Below the pieces are notes generated by a model, which did not search any database, was not told the DNA's origin, and worked only from the letters and a program-made list of their open reading frames with translations. The position numbers and the translations under genes are program-made. Below are positions 1-8,185 of a stretch of 46,322 nucleotides of DNA, in pieces (position 1 is the stretch's first letter; every line of letters starts with the position of its first letter). Origin of the DNA: Caballeronia sordidicola (lineage in GTDB: Bacteria; Pseudomonadota; Gammaproteobacteria; Burkholderiales; Burkholderiaceae); contig NZ_JNFG01000046.1 in assembly GCF_000729995.1 (NCBI RefSeq), positions 1 to 46,322 on the forward strand, in the 5' to 3' direction.

Positions 1-208
1 CTCGGAGACCGTACGCGCGGCGCTAGAGTTAACCAAGCGGCGCGGGCGCCCCAGCGCATCTCGGCCCGGGTTATCTGGACAATATGGAGAAACGTACGGA
101 CGCAACAACATTGCCCAAACCGTTGGGGCAACGCTTCTGTTTCCGTGTGGGGCCGGTCGAAGTGCTCGTGCTGTGCCCACCAACTAGCTGTAGCGTAGTG
201 GGTGGAAA

Positions 209-236
209 GGAGGCTGCGGAACAGCCGCAAACCTCC
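209..236 (-). terminator. Weak hairpin downstream of proQ-like gene
   Basis: An interrupted inverted repeat (outer arms GGAGG/CCTCC, inner arms TGCGG/CCGCA) lies just past the stop of the minus-strand ProQ-like gene. Read on the minus strand it is followed only by a short T stretch, so it is at best a weak intrinsic terminator. The rest of bases 1-251 shows nothing I can assign. Confidence 0.25.
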
Positions 237-251
237 TGTTCTCACATACTA

Positions 252-950
252 TTAATCGGCAACGTTCTCGGAATCCGGAACGGCTACCTTTTCAGCGACC
301 GGTGCGTTCTCAGCAACCGGTGCGTTCTCGACCGCCGCCGCGCTCTCAGGAACTGCCGTCTTTTCGGGAGCAGCTGCCTTCGACGCGACTCTCGCCAGAC
401 GACCTTCTTCGAGCTTGGTCGCGCGGACGCCGTCTTCAGGCGACACCCGTCCGGCTTCCTCTCCGGAGAGGTCAACCCGGATTGCGCCTTCAACCATGGA
501 CGTCCAGTAACGGCTGCCACGGCACCAGATCTTGATCGCGGCGCGCAATTCCGTCTCGCTCAGCGCGAGTTCCGTGGCATGGGCGAGAAGATCTTCGAAA
601 ATTCCAATCTTCAGCGGCACCTTGGGCGACGGATTTTTCGGGAACGCTTTCGGGAACCGTTTTTGCAGTTTTCCGATGGTCAAGACGACGGGGTCCACGG
701 GTTTCGACCTGACAGCGACCGGAGCAGGAGCAGCCGGCCGCGCCGCGGGCCGGGGATGGCGCGGCGGCTTGGCAACGGGTTTCGAGTCAGGCGCGGAGGC
801 CTGCTTCGAGATCGGCTTGGCGGTCGGCTTCGAGGCGGGCTTCGAGGCAGGCTTGTGCGCAGGCTTCGCCACGGGCTTGGATTGCGCGCGTTTCGCCTGT
901 TTTTCTTTCTCGAGTTGTTGTTTCAATACAGCGAGCTGTTCAAAGCCCAT
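252..950 (-). CDS. proQ: ProQ/FinO-domain RNA-binding protein
   Basis: A 232-residue protein. Residues about 86-190 match the ProQ/FinO RNA-chaperone fold (LTIGKLQKRFPKAF, then FEDLLAHATELALSETELRAAI and a Trp-rich stretch CRGSRYWTSMVEGA). Proteins of this family bind structured sRNAs and mRNA 3' ends and act in the cytoplasm. Residues about 20-80 are a low-complexity Lys-Pro-Ala/Ser arm and the C-terminus carries repeated AENAPV units; both are probably disordered. The start MGFEQLAVLK was chosen because residues upstream of it do not look like the family, although an in-frame start 49 codons further up exists and no strong Shine-Dalgarno is visible. It stands alone, with the PfpI gene 250 bases upstream on the same strand. 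The family call is firm; orthology to enterobacterial ProQ is not. Confidence 0.85.
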   Translation of the reverse strand: MGFEQLAVLKQQLEKEKQAKRAQSKPVAKPAHKPASKPASKPTAKPISKQASAPDSKPVAKPPRHPRPAARPAAPAPVAVRSKPVDPVVLTIGKLQKRFPKAFPKNPSPKVPLKIGIFEDLLAHATELALSETELRAAIKIWCRGSRYWTSMVEGAIRVDLSGEEAGRVSPEDGVRATKLEEGRLARVASKAAAPEKTAVPESAAAVENAPVAENAPVAEKVAVPDSENVAD

Positions 951-1197
951 AGCACATGACCAGGCAAGTAAAACGTCAATTCTAGCAGCCCGCCGCGCCC
1001 GGCGTTCTGCAAGCCGGGGCGGGAAGGCAATCCTCAGGCAATTGCGACGCCTGTCGACGCCCATAATCGCCCCGAAACGGCAGTCAGACGTCGACAAATA
1101 GCGGGGTTAACCAAGATGACATCTGCACACCACGGACGCTCTCAAAGCCCTCTAATCAGGCCCCGGAAGCGTCCACCGCCGCAACTGCAGCAATCGT

Positions 1198-1779
1198 TCA
1201 GAGCGAGATTTCAGTTCCAAGCCGTGCGAGGAACTGACCGAGCCACTGCGGATGAGCGGGCCACGCCGGGGCCGTGATGAAATTGCCGTCTGTGACCGCG
1301 CTGTCCACCTCGATGTCCGCATAGTCTGCGCCGGCCAACCGGACTTCCGGTGCGCAAGCGGGGTAGGCCGAAATCCGCTTGCCGCGAATCACATCGGCGG
1401 CTGCCAGCAACTGCGCGCCGTGACAGACGGCTGCGATCGGTTTTTCAGCAGCAGCGAATTGCCGTACGATTTCGATTACCCGTTCGTTCAGCCGCAGGTA
1501 TTCCGGTGCACGGCCGCCGGCGATCATCAGCGCGTCGTAGTGGGTGACATCGACGTCGTCGAAATTTGCATTCAGCGCGAACAGATGTCCCGGCTTTTCA
1601 GTGTAGGTCTGGTCGCCCTCGAAGTCGTGAATCGCGGTCTTGATCTTGTCGCCGCTCTTCTTTCCAGGGCATACGGCGTGCACTGTATGGCCGACCATTT
1701 GCAGCGCCTGGAATGGCACCATCGTTTCATAATCTTCCGCAAAATCGCCGGTCAGAAATAAGATCTTCTTGGCTGCCAT
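1198..1779 (-). CDS. DJ-1/PfpI family protein
   Basis: A 193-residue single-domain class I glutamine-amidotransferase-like protein of the DJ-1/PfpI superfamily. The nucleophile elbow AAVCHGAQ (Cys near 119 followed by His) and the acidic partner in GDFAEDYE near residue 15 are both present, so the Cys-His-Glu site typical of PfpI-type deglycases or proteases is intact. The length matches the family. A strong ribosome site (AGGAGAACAAG before ATG) fixes the start. The exact substrate cannot be read from sequence; members are described as stress-related hydrolases, glyoxalases or deglycases. It is monocistronic as far as can be seen, and its upstream region carries a GC-rich 14-bp tandem repeat. 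Confidence 0.85.
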   Translation of the reverse strand: MAAKKILFLTGDFAEDYETMVPFQALQMVGHTVHAVCPGKKSGDKIKTAIHDFEGDQTYTEKPGHLFALNANFDDVDVTHYDALMIAGGRAPEYLRLNERVIEIVRQFAAAEKPIAAVCHGAQLLAAADVIRGKRISAYPACAPEVRLAGADYADIEVDSAVTDGNFITAPAWPAHPQWLGQFLARLGTEISL

Positions 1780-1812
1780 CTTGTTCTCCTGTCAAAGAAA
1801 ATCACGCACGAA

Positions 1813-1883
1813 CGCGGCCCGGCCTACGCGGCCCGTCCTAACGCAGCCCGGCCTACGCGGCTCGGCCTACGCGGCCCGACCAA
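1813..1883. repeat. Five-unit GC-rich 14-bp tandem repeat
   Basis: Five consecutive imperfect copies of CGCGGCCCGGCCTA (one unit is 15 bp) occupy 1813-1883, starting about 34 bases upstream of the PfpI start codon. Units begin at 1813, 1827, 1842, 1856 and 1870. No protein reading frame explains it. It may be a slipped-strand expansion of a regulatory or neutral sequence. Confidence 0.8.
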
Positions 1884-2122
1884 ACCGGAACCACTCGATT
1901 TATCTTAGCGTGTCTTCATGGCAGAACGGGGATACTTTGCCGCTTGCCGGATAAATCGCGATTGAGCATCGAGCCGGAAGGAGGTTTTTCTTCAGAGCAT
2001 TTTCCGCCTTAGGCCCGCCATTTTTGCTAACGTGCTGAACCTTCACGGGTCCGCGCGACAATGACGCGACCGTGGCCTTTCGAACTTGGTTCGCCGCGTT
2101 CCCTCCCTGACATCCGACCCGC

Positions 2123-2839
2123 ATGACCGATCCGCTGATTCCCGCCACGCTTGCATTCCGCCCGAATGGGTCGCCGTATTCGCCCGAATACGGCGATATC
2201 TATCACAGCATAGTGGGCAGTCTTGCACAGTCGCACCATGTGTTTTTGCAGGGCAACGGCTTGCCCGGACGATGGCAAGGCCGTCAAACGTTCACCGTGC
2301 TCGAAACCGGTTTCGGCATGGGCATCAACTTCCTGACGACCTGGGCCGCGTGGGGCGCGGACCCCGAACGCGGCGAACGGCTGCATTTTGTATCGATCGA
2401 AAAGCACCCGTTTTCGGCGGACGATCTGGGTCGTGCCTACGCGGTGACCGTGGACGATGCGTCGGCCCTTGCACTGGCGGACGCGCTCATCGCAGCGTGG
2501 CCGGCAATGGAACCGGGCACGCATCAACTCGATTTCGACGATGGCAGCGTCACGCTGACGCTTATATTCGGCGACGCAGTGGATATCCTGCCCACCCTGC
2601 AATTGCGCGTCGACGCGTTTTATCTCGATGGTTTTGCGCCGGCGAAAAATCCTGAACTTTGGACGCCGGCGATCTTCAATTCACTCGCCGCCCTGGCAGT
2701 AGACGACGCGACGTTTTCCACCTACACCAGCGCCGGCGATGTGAAACGCGCGCTGTTGCAAGCGGGTTTTGAATATCGGAAAGTAGCAGGCTTTGGATGG
2801 AAACGCGCGATGCTCGTGGGCCGCTTTGCGCCGCGCTAA
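2123..2839 (+). CDS. mnmD: tRNA 5-methylaminomethyl-2-thiouridine methyltransferase, MnmD type
   Basis: A 238-residue DUF752/MnmC1-type SAM-dependent methyltransferase. Seen: the SAM-binding segment VLETGFGMGINFL near residue 62, and the family signature FYLDGFAPAKNPELW near 170. The domain finishes the wobble modification mnm5s2U34 in certain tRNAs. In most gammaproteobacteria, and as I recall in many Burkholderiaceae, it is the N-terminal half of the bifunctional MnmC (about 650 residues) whose C-terminal FAD-dependent oxidase half removes the carboxymethyl group. Here a stop codon directly follows the methyltransferase domain and no oxidase domain follows in any frame. It is therefore a stand-alone MnmD. 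The start gives a family-like N-terminus, but no clear Shine-Dalgarno precedes it. Confidence 0.85.
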   Translation: MTDPLIPATLAFRPNGSPYSPEYGDIYHSIVGSLAQSHHVFLQGNGLPGRWQGRQTFTVLETGFGMGINFLTTWAAWGADPERGERLHFVSIEKHPFSADDLGRAYAVTVDDASALALADALIAAWPAMEPGTHQLDFDDGSVTLTLIFGDAVDILPTLQLRVDAFYLDGFAPAKNPELWTPAIFNSLAALAVDDATFSTYTSAGDVKRALLQAGFEYRKVAGFGWKRAMLVGRFAPR

Positions 2840-2965
2840 GAGGCTGGTGGCAAGCCGTATAACGCGCGCGCATTGCGGGTGGGAATCGCGTTGAGCACTG
2901 CTTCGTCCGGCGCCGCCGATCCGCAGGATATTCGAGGCGTTGCCGATGATTCCCGCCATGAAACA
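2836..2965 (-). pseudogene. Possible C-terminal remnant of an amidohydrolase
   Basis: On the minus strand the last coding stretch before a TAG at 2838-2836 reads PDEAVLNAIPTRNARALYGL, which resembles the C-terminal end of amidohydrolase-2 (TIM-barrel) proteins. In another frame just upstream, NASNILRIGG could be the preceding segment, joined by a frameshift. No intact upstream gene exists; the next 200 bases show nothing similar and then the dehydratase begins. It looks like the 3' scrap of a deleted gene convergent with mnmD. The match is short, so this is tentative. Confidence 0.35.
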
Positions 2966-3194
2966 CGCGATCGCTCATTGGCTAAACGATGATCAATGGT
3001 GCACAGTACGTCCACCGCTCGAGCACTCGGACCGCGATGGCGGCGGCGCGCCTGATCGAACAGTTGACGGCAGTCAGCTTCACTATGCCGGGAGCATCGC
3101 AATAGACTCCATAGACGCTCACGCTGCCTTGGCAAACTGGAATCCAACCGATGCCAAGGCGCGATACATCATTTATTGAATAGGGTATTCCCCA

Positions 3195-4973
3195 ATGACC
3201 GATCAATCCGACAAGCCGGATGACAAGCATGGTAAGCAGCAAGCCCCGGCCCCTGCGACCGGCATGAAACGAGGCCTGACCTCGTACGGCGACCAGGACT
3301 TTTCGCTGTTCTTGCGCAAGGCTTTCATCAAGGGCGCCGGTTATACCGACAAGGCCCTGAACCGGCCGGTGATCGGTATCGTCAATACGGGGAGTGCCTA
3401 TAACCCGTGCCACGGCAACATGCCGCAACTGATTGAAGCGGTGAAGCGCGGTGTGATGCTTGGCGGCGGCTTGCCGATGGACTTCCCGACCATCTCCATT
3501 CACGAAAGCTTTGCGTCGCCTACATCCATGTACCTGCGCAATCTTATGTCGATGGATACCGAGGAAATGATTCGCGCGCAGCCCATGGATGCGGTCGTTC
3601 TCATAGGCGGTTGCGACAAGACCGTGCCCGCGCAATTGATGGGCGCAGCGTCCGCCGGCACGCCTGCCATCCAGCTCATCACCGGTTCCATGCTGACCGG
3701 CTCGCACCGTGGCGAACGCGTGGGCGCATGCACCGATTGCCGTCGCTACTGGGCGAGGTTCCGCGCGACCGAGATCGACGAGGAAGAGGTCGCCGACGTC
3801 AACAACCAGCTGGTCGCGAGCGTGGGAACATGTTCGGTGATGGGCACCGCGAGCACCATGGCCTGTATCGCGGAAGCGTTGGGCATGACGGTTCCCGGCG
3901 GCGCGTCGCCTCCTGCAGTGACGGCCGACCGGATTCGCGTGGCGGAAGAAACGGGCGCGCAAGCGGTTCGGATGGCGCTCGACGGTCTCACCATCGACAA
4001 GATTCTCACCGCAAAAGCCTTCGAAAATGCGATGCGCGTGCTGCTGGCCATTGGCGGCTCGACGAATGCGATCGTTCATCTGACTGCGATCGCCGGACGA
4101 CTGGGGCATCGGATCGATCTGGACACGCTCGACAGGATGGGCAAGGAAACGCCCGTACTGCTGGACCTGAAACCGACTGGCCAGCACTACATGGAAGACT
4201 TCCACAAGGCGGGCGGCATGGCTACGTTGCTGCGCGAACTCAAGCCGTTGCTCCATCTGGACGCGCTGACCGTCACCGGGCGCACGCTTGGAGAGGAGAT
4301 CGAGCTTGGCGGACCCGGATATCATCAGGACGTTGTACGTTCATTTAGTGATCCGATCTATCCGCAAGGCGGCCTGGCGGTATTGCGCGGCAATCTCGCG
4401 CCGGGTGGCGCGATCATCAAGCAATCGGCTGCCGATCCGGCGTTGATGGAACATGAGGGGCGCGCGGTCGTATTCGACGATCTCAAGGACATGATTAGCC
4501 GTATCGACGACGAAGCGCTCGACGTCACCGCGCAAGACGTTCTTGTGCTGAAGAACATTGGCCCTGTCGGTGCACCGGGGATGCCCGAAGCGGGTTACAT
4601 CCCCATTCCACGCAAGCTGGCGCGAGCGGGCGTCAAGGACATGGTTCGGATCTCCGATGGCCGCATGAGCGGCACCGCGTTCGGCACGATTGTTCTGCAC
4701 GTCACGCCGGAAGCAGCGATCGGCGGCCCCCTTGCCCATGTCCGCAACGGGGACCGGATTCGTTTGAGCGTGATCAACCGGGAGATTGCGCTGCTTGTCC
4801 CGGAAGCTGAATTGCATCAGCGTGCGCTCGACAACCCTGTGGTTCGTCCGACCGCAGGACGTGGTTACAGAAAGCTGTTTTTGCAGACGGTGACGCAAGC
4901 GGATGAGGGGGTGGACTTTGATTTCCTGCAGAGCGAAAGTCTGCGGCAGGAGAACAAGGCGGGTGAAAAATAG
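3195..4973 (+). CDS. IlvD/Edd-family sugar-acid (aldonate) dehydratase
   Basis: A 592-residue IlvD/Edd dehydratase. The three Cys expected to hold a [2Fe-2S] cluster are at about 72 (YNPCHGN), 140 (GGCDKTVPAQ) and 213 (GTCSVMGTAS). ISDGRMSGTAFG near 488 carries the conserved region that binds substrate in the family. Length and the GACTDCRRYWARFRA segment place it nearer the aldonate dehydratases (L-arabonate, D-xylonate, D-gluconate type) than the branched-chain amino-acid enzyme IlvD. These remove water from an aldonic acid to give a 2-keto-3-deoxy acid in the cytoplasm. A hydrophilic Lys/Asp-rich extension of about 25 residues precedes the core. No sugar transporter or aldolase lies beside it, so the substrate is open. 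An AGGG site sits 9 bases before the ATG. Confidence 0.85.
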   Translation: MTDQSDKPDDKHGKQQAPAPATGMKRGLTSYGDQDFSLFLRKAFIKGAGYTDKALNRPVIGIVNTGSAYNPCHGNMPQLIEAVKRGVMLGGGLPMDFPTISIHESFASPTSMYLRNLMSMDTEEMIRAQPMDAVVLIGGCDKTVPAQLMGAASAGTPAIQLITGSMLTGSHRGERVGACTDCRRYWARFRATEIDEEEVADVNNQLVASVGTCSVMGTASTMACIAEALGMTVPGGASPPAVTADRIRVAEETGAQAVRMALDGLTIDKILTAKAFENAMRVLLAIGGSTNAIVHLTAIAGRLGHRIDLDTLDRMGKETPVLLDLKPTGQHYMEDFHKAGGMATLLRELKPLLHLDALTVTGRTLGEEIELGGPGYHQDVVRSFSDPIYPQGGLAVLRGNLAPGGAIIKQSAADPALMEHEGRAVVFDDLKDMISRIDDEALDVTAQDVLVLKNIGPVGAPGMPEAGYIPIPRKLARAGVKDMVRISDGRMSGTAFGTIVLHVTPEAAIGGPLAHVRNGDRIRLSVINREIALLVPEAELHQRALDNPVVRPTAGRGYRKLFLQTVTQADEGVDFDFLQSESLRQENKAGEK

Positions 4974-5021
4974 AGGGTGTCGGTGGGCTAAAAAAATCGC
5001 GTTCCGGGCCGCGCCTGGCAT

Positions 5022-5057
5022 ACAGGTGAAAACACAGGCGAATACGCAGGCGAATCG
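5022..5057. repeat. Three 12-bp tandem repeats
   Basis: Three adjacent 12-bp units (ACAGGTGAAAAC, ACAGGCGAATAC, GCAGGCGAATCG) lie between the convergent dehydratase and sigma-54 activator genes. No function is apparent. Confidence 0.6.
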
Positions 5058-5067
5058 AGGATCCGCG

Positions 5068-5101
5068 TGCGGCGCAACCGTATCAACCGTATTGCGCCGC
5101 A
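5068..5101. terminator. Hairpin between convergent genes
   Basis: A perfect 10-bp inverted repeat (TGCGGCGCAA / TTGCGCCGCA) with a 14-base loop sits 7 bases from the stop of the sigma-54 activator and about 95 bases past the dehydratase. No T tract follows on either strand, so it may stop or protect convergent transcripts only partly. Confidence 0.4.
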
Positions 5102-5108
5102 ACAGGAG

Positions 5109-6500
5109 CTAGTCCTGGTCGAGACCCGATGGTGTCTCTGCATCCCGCATGTTGTAGGCGGACAGGATCCGGTACAGGGTCACCCGGGATACACCGAGTT
5201 CGCGCGCCGCGTCGCCGACGCGTCCGCGATTTCTCAGCAAGGCCATTTCGATTGCCTGCCGCTCTCCCACTTCGCGCGCCTGCGCAAGGGACATGGGCAC
5301 GCACTCGGCAAACTCGCCGAGTTCGAGATCATGCGCGCCGATCAGGCGGCCTTCGGTCATTACAATCGCGCGCCGGACGCGGTTGATCAGCTCTCGCACA
5401 TTGCCAGGCCAGCTATAGTTATGGATCGCGGCGATGGCGTCAGGAGCGAAACCGCGTATGCGCCGGCTAGCGTCTTTCTCGAATCGCTCCAGCATGTGCC
5501 GGGCCAGCAATTCAATGTCCTTGCCCCGTGCCCGCAACGGCGGCTCGTCGATCTGCAGCACGCACAACCGATGGTAAAGGTCAGAGCGAAACCGGCCTTC
5601 AACCATGGCCGTCTGCATGTCCACGTGAGTGGCCGAAACAATGCGTACGTCCACGGCCGTGGACTCATGGCCGCCCAGGCGCTCGATCTTGCGCTCCTGA
5701 AGAAAGCGCAACAGGCTCGCCTGGCTCTCTAGCGGCAAGTCGCCTATCTCATCGAGGAACAGCGTGCCGCCGTTCGCCGCTTCAACGCGCCCTATCTTGC
5801 GCTGGTTTGCGCCGGTGAACGCACCGCGTTCATAACCAAATAACTCGGACTGCAAGAGATGAGCGGGGATGGCCCCGCAGTTGATCGCCACAAACGGTTC
5901 GTTGCGCCGCACCGAGCGCGTGTGAATGGCGGCCGCCGTCAGTTCCTTACCCGTTCCCGATTCGCCGGAGATGAACACGGGGGCATCGGTCATGGCTACT
6001 TTGCGGATCGCGCGAAAGAGCGCAAGCATGGCGTCGCATGAGCCGATCATGTCGCCTTCGGCGTTGCTGTCGTTCTTCGCGTTGACCGGGTCGCGTGAGC
6101 CGCCGTCATGCAACGCAGCGATTCCGTATGCGTGGCCCAGTGCGTTCAAGATGCGCTCGCCCGACGCAGGGAGCGTTACATAATCAAAGCAAAAATCCCG
6201 GACGAGACGCCTGATAGTTGAATCTTCAAGTTGCGCCGGCGACAAGAGCGCCAGCCAGCCCACAGTCTTTACCGATAGCCAGGTTTCCGCCAGCCGCAGA
6301 TTGGCTGCAACGTTTCGCGCCGAGAAATCGAGTAACCCCCCGCTGGGCTTCGATGAGAAATTCCCCGGCTCACGGTGCAGTTCCAGGGATTTGACCGTCC
6401 AGCCGCGTGTATCCAGGAGCGAGCGAAGTTCGAGCGTCAAAGGATCGCCTACGTAAAACAGATGCCTGGGAAGCGATGAAGAATCAGCCATGCAAGTCAT
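5109..6500 (-). CDS. Sigma-54-dependent activator with VpsR-like N-terminal domain
   Basis: A 463-residue enhancer-binding protein. Residues about 1-135 form a non-canonical receiver-like domain resembling that of Vibrio VpsR. The AAA+ core has Walker A GESGTGKE (near 180), the sigma-54 contact loop GAFTGA (near 227) and Walker B GGTLFLDEIGDL (near 247). The C-terminus carries a Fis-type helix-turn-helix (GRVGDAARELGVSRVTLYRI). VpsR binds c-di-GMP and switches on exopolysaccharide genes; Burkholderia relatives have been linked to exopolysaccharide and biofilm control, so a role over the glycan genes further along is plausible but inferred. It could equally control the convergent dehydratase. 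Start is 6500, or 6491 (MADSSS); neither has a clear Shine-Dalgarno. Confidence 0.85.
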   Translation of the reverse strand: MTCMADSSSLPRHLFYVGDPLTLELRSLLDTRGWTVKSLELHREPGNFSSKPSGGLLDFSARNVAANLRLAETWLSVKTVGWLALLSPAQLEDSTIRRLVRDFCFDYVTLPASGERILNALGHAYGIAALHDGGSRDPVNAKNDSNAEGDMIGSCDAMLALFRAIRKVAMTDAPVFISGESGTGKELTAAAIHTRSVRRNEPFVAINCGAIPAHLLQSELFGYERGAFTGANQRKIGRVEAANGGTLFLDEIGDLPLESQASLLRFLQERKIERLGGHESTAVDVRIVSATHVDMQTAMVEGRFRSDLYHRLCVLQIDEPPLRARGKDIELLARHMLERFEKDASRRIRGFAPDAIAAIHNYSWPGNVRELINRVRRAIVMTEGRLIGAHDLELGEFAECVPMSLAQAREVGERQAIEMALLRNRGRVGDAARELGVSRVTLYRILSAYNMRDAETPSGLDQD

Positions 6501-7111
6501 ACCGGTTAGTTATAGCGAACACCGCTATCAAGACGCTGCGGGGTCAGCACATTCTGGGCACGTGGCGAAAATTGCAGTTGCCGTCCGTACGAAAACTGCA
6601 CGCGCCTTAGTTATATCGACTCAGTACGCGAAAACTTGAAGGAATAGAAGTTTGACCGGCTGTCCGTGGTCATGCCATAAAGCCCCGTTTGAATTTCGCG
6701 TTTGTCTTGGGTTTGTCTTCGGTGAGCATCAAGAAGAAACAGGTAGCAAGTTTCTTGTCCTCACCGGCAAGCATTTTTTGCGGCAACCCGCTTTTATAGC
6801 TCTTAATATCACATGTTGTCTGCGCGTGTTGCCGGGCCGTTTCCTTTTTGCCACCTTGACTCATTATTTCACGAGATTTCACGTTCGCCCATTGCGGCTA
6901 TGGACCACGGTCGATTGTTATAAGAACCCAACACGTCGGGCGAGTTCGAATCAGCTGCCGATTAACCAGTTTCGGCATCGGCGATGGAGGCAAATAATAC
7001 TAATCTAGGCTGAAAATAGCGCTTTAGCCAGATTATTTGTATGAAGGTAACGAGGACCCGAGTAGCGGGGCCGGGCCCATATCGGATCTATCGGGTTAGC
7101 CCTAACCCGCA
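6501..7111. other. Intergenic region, lower GC, no gene supported
   Basis: About 610 bases between the start of the sigma-54 activator and the end of the LysR gene. It is clearly less GC-rich than its flanks. A 64-residue Lys-rich reading frame on the minus strand (6670-6864) has no convincing ribosome site or family resemblance. The only distinct structure is the palindrome at 7092-7109. Confidence 0.6.
7092..7109. repeat. 18-bp palindrome at the end of the LysR gene
   Basis: CGGGTTAG-CC-CTAACCCG is a perfect 8-bp inverted repeat with a 2-base centre, 2 bases beyond the LysR stop codon. It may fold at the 3' end of that mRNA; no T tract follows. Confidence 0.5.
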
Positions 7112-8083
7112 TCATCCCAACACCAGCCCCGCACCCTTTAGCGCATCGCGAATTCCAAGCGCGGGATAGGCCTGGTCGACGGTGCGCATGTCCGCACGCG
7201 TCTCCTCGACAATCCAGTCCCGGATCGCTTCGACCACCGGACGCATCGGCCGGCTTTCTGGCGATACCAGACAACACCGCCTGCTGGTCACGAGCAACTC
7301 CTGCTCGGCCGGCAGCAACGCGCCTTCCGCCAGCCAGTGCGAGACGACGTTGAGCCAGCCAAGCGCGATTCCTTGCCCGAGCAGCGCAGCCTGCACGACG
7401 ATCGCGTAGTCGTTGAAGCTCAGCATGCTGGCCGCACGCCGTTTGTGTTCGCTAAACGCGCTGAAGCGGTCATGCCAGCCACGCTCGCCATCGTCCATGA
7501 CGATCACGGTGTCTCCATGCGTGGCGGCCTCATCCAGCAGCGCCTGTTCGTGATAGTGGCGGTTGCACACCGGCAGGAGGACTTCAGGCATCACCAGGAC
7601 GCTGTTCGCACCTATCTCGTCCTGCGTCATGAAGCGCATGCCAAGATCGACGTCGACAAGCGGTCCGCCAATGCGCCCGGAGATCAGTTGAAAGCGCAGG
7701 TCGACAGAAGGAAATGCCTGGTTGAGCCGGTTCATGCGCGGCATCAGCCAGTGTGTGGTGAATGCGGTCGAAACCGATAACGTCACCGACTCCACCCCCG
7801 TTGCGCGCGCCTCGATCTCGCGGATCGCACCTTCGATTCCGCTAAAGCCCTCGGAGATTTTCCGGTAGAGGATCCGGCCGTTCTCCGTCAGTTCGATGCC
7901 GCCGCGCACGCGCTCGAACAAACGCACGCCCAGATGGTCTTCCATGCGCGCCAGCATCCGGCTAACCGCGGGCTGGCTGACGTACAGCTCCTGCGCCGCG
8001 CGGGTAAAGTTGCCGCAACGCGCGGCAGCTTCAAACACGAACAGCGCATTCGCGCTTGGCAGTTTCTTGCGTAGATTGGGCAT
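7112..8083 (-). CDS. LysR-family transcriptional regulator (GcvA-like)
   Basis: A 323-residue LysR-type regulator. The N-terminal winged helix is clear (FEAAARCGNFTRAAQELYVS then QPAVSRMLARMEDHLGVRLF, residues about 17-60), followed by a substrate-binding-like effector domain (residues about 90-300). Sequence style, including the DLGMRF and LGWLNVVSHWLA segments, resembles the GcvA subgroup. It is divergent from the amine ABC/oxidase operon, with 102 bases between start codons, the classic layout for a LysR protein that controls the divergent operon and itself. The effector is probably an amine or a derived amino acid; this is inferred from the neighbours only. Confidence 0.9.
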   Translation of the reverse strand: MPNLRKKLPSANALFVFEAAARCGNFTRAAQELYVSQPAVSRMLARMEDHLGVRLFERVRGGIELTENGRILYRKISEGFSGIEGAIREIEARATGVESVTLSVSTAFTTHWLMPRMNRLNQAFPSVDLRFQLISGRIGGPLVDVDLGMRFMTQDEIGANSVLVMPEVLLPVCNRHYHEQALLDEAATHGDTVIVMDDGERGWHDRFSAFSEHKRRAASMLSFNDYAIVVQAALLGQGIALGWLNVVSHWLAEGALLPAEQELLVTSRRCCLVSPESRPMRPVVEAIRDWIVEETRADMRTVDQAYPALGIRDALKGAGLVLG

Positions 8084-8118
8084 GACCTCATGTTATGCCT
8101 GATCCAACAATTCGGGAA

Positions 8119-8147
8119 TTGCCGCCAATAAAAGCGCGCCGTATATT
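8119..8147 (+). promoter_or_regulatory. Candidate sigma-70 promoter of amine operon
   Basis: TTGCCG (8119-8124) and TATATT (8142-8147) are separated by exactly 17 bases in the divergent LysR/ABC interval, 38 bases before the ATP-binding protein start. The boxes fit the consensus reasonably; LysR binding sites were not resolved. Confidence 0.5.
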
Positions 8148-8185
8148 TTGATCAACCGAAGACTGACAGGGCGAGAAAACACGGT

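Noticed and set aside
84..959. Long plus-strand reading frame (291 codons) over the ProQ-like gene
   Set aside because: It is the antisense shadow of the ProQ coding region, Arg-rich and without family resemblance; the minus strand holds the real domain.
1813..1883. Considered as a CRISPR-like array
   Set aside because: Units are contiguous, with no unique spacers between them, and no cas genes are present; it is a simple tandem repeat.
2982..4325. 447-codon minus-strand frame opposite the dehydratase
   Set aside because: Antisense shadow caused by GC-rich codons; the plus strand encodes a full IlvD/Edd protein with its cluster cysteines.
6670..6882. Small Lys-rich minus-strand frame in the 6.5-7.1 kb gap
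   Set aside because: No convincing ribosome site, no recognisable fold and an isolated position; cannot be supported as a gene.
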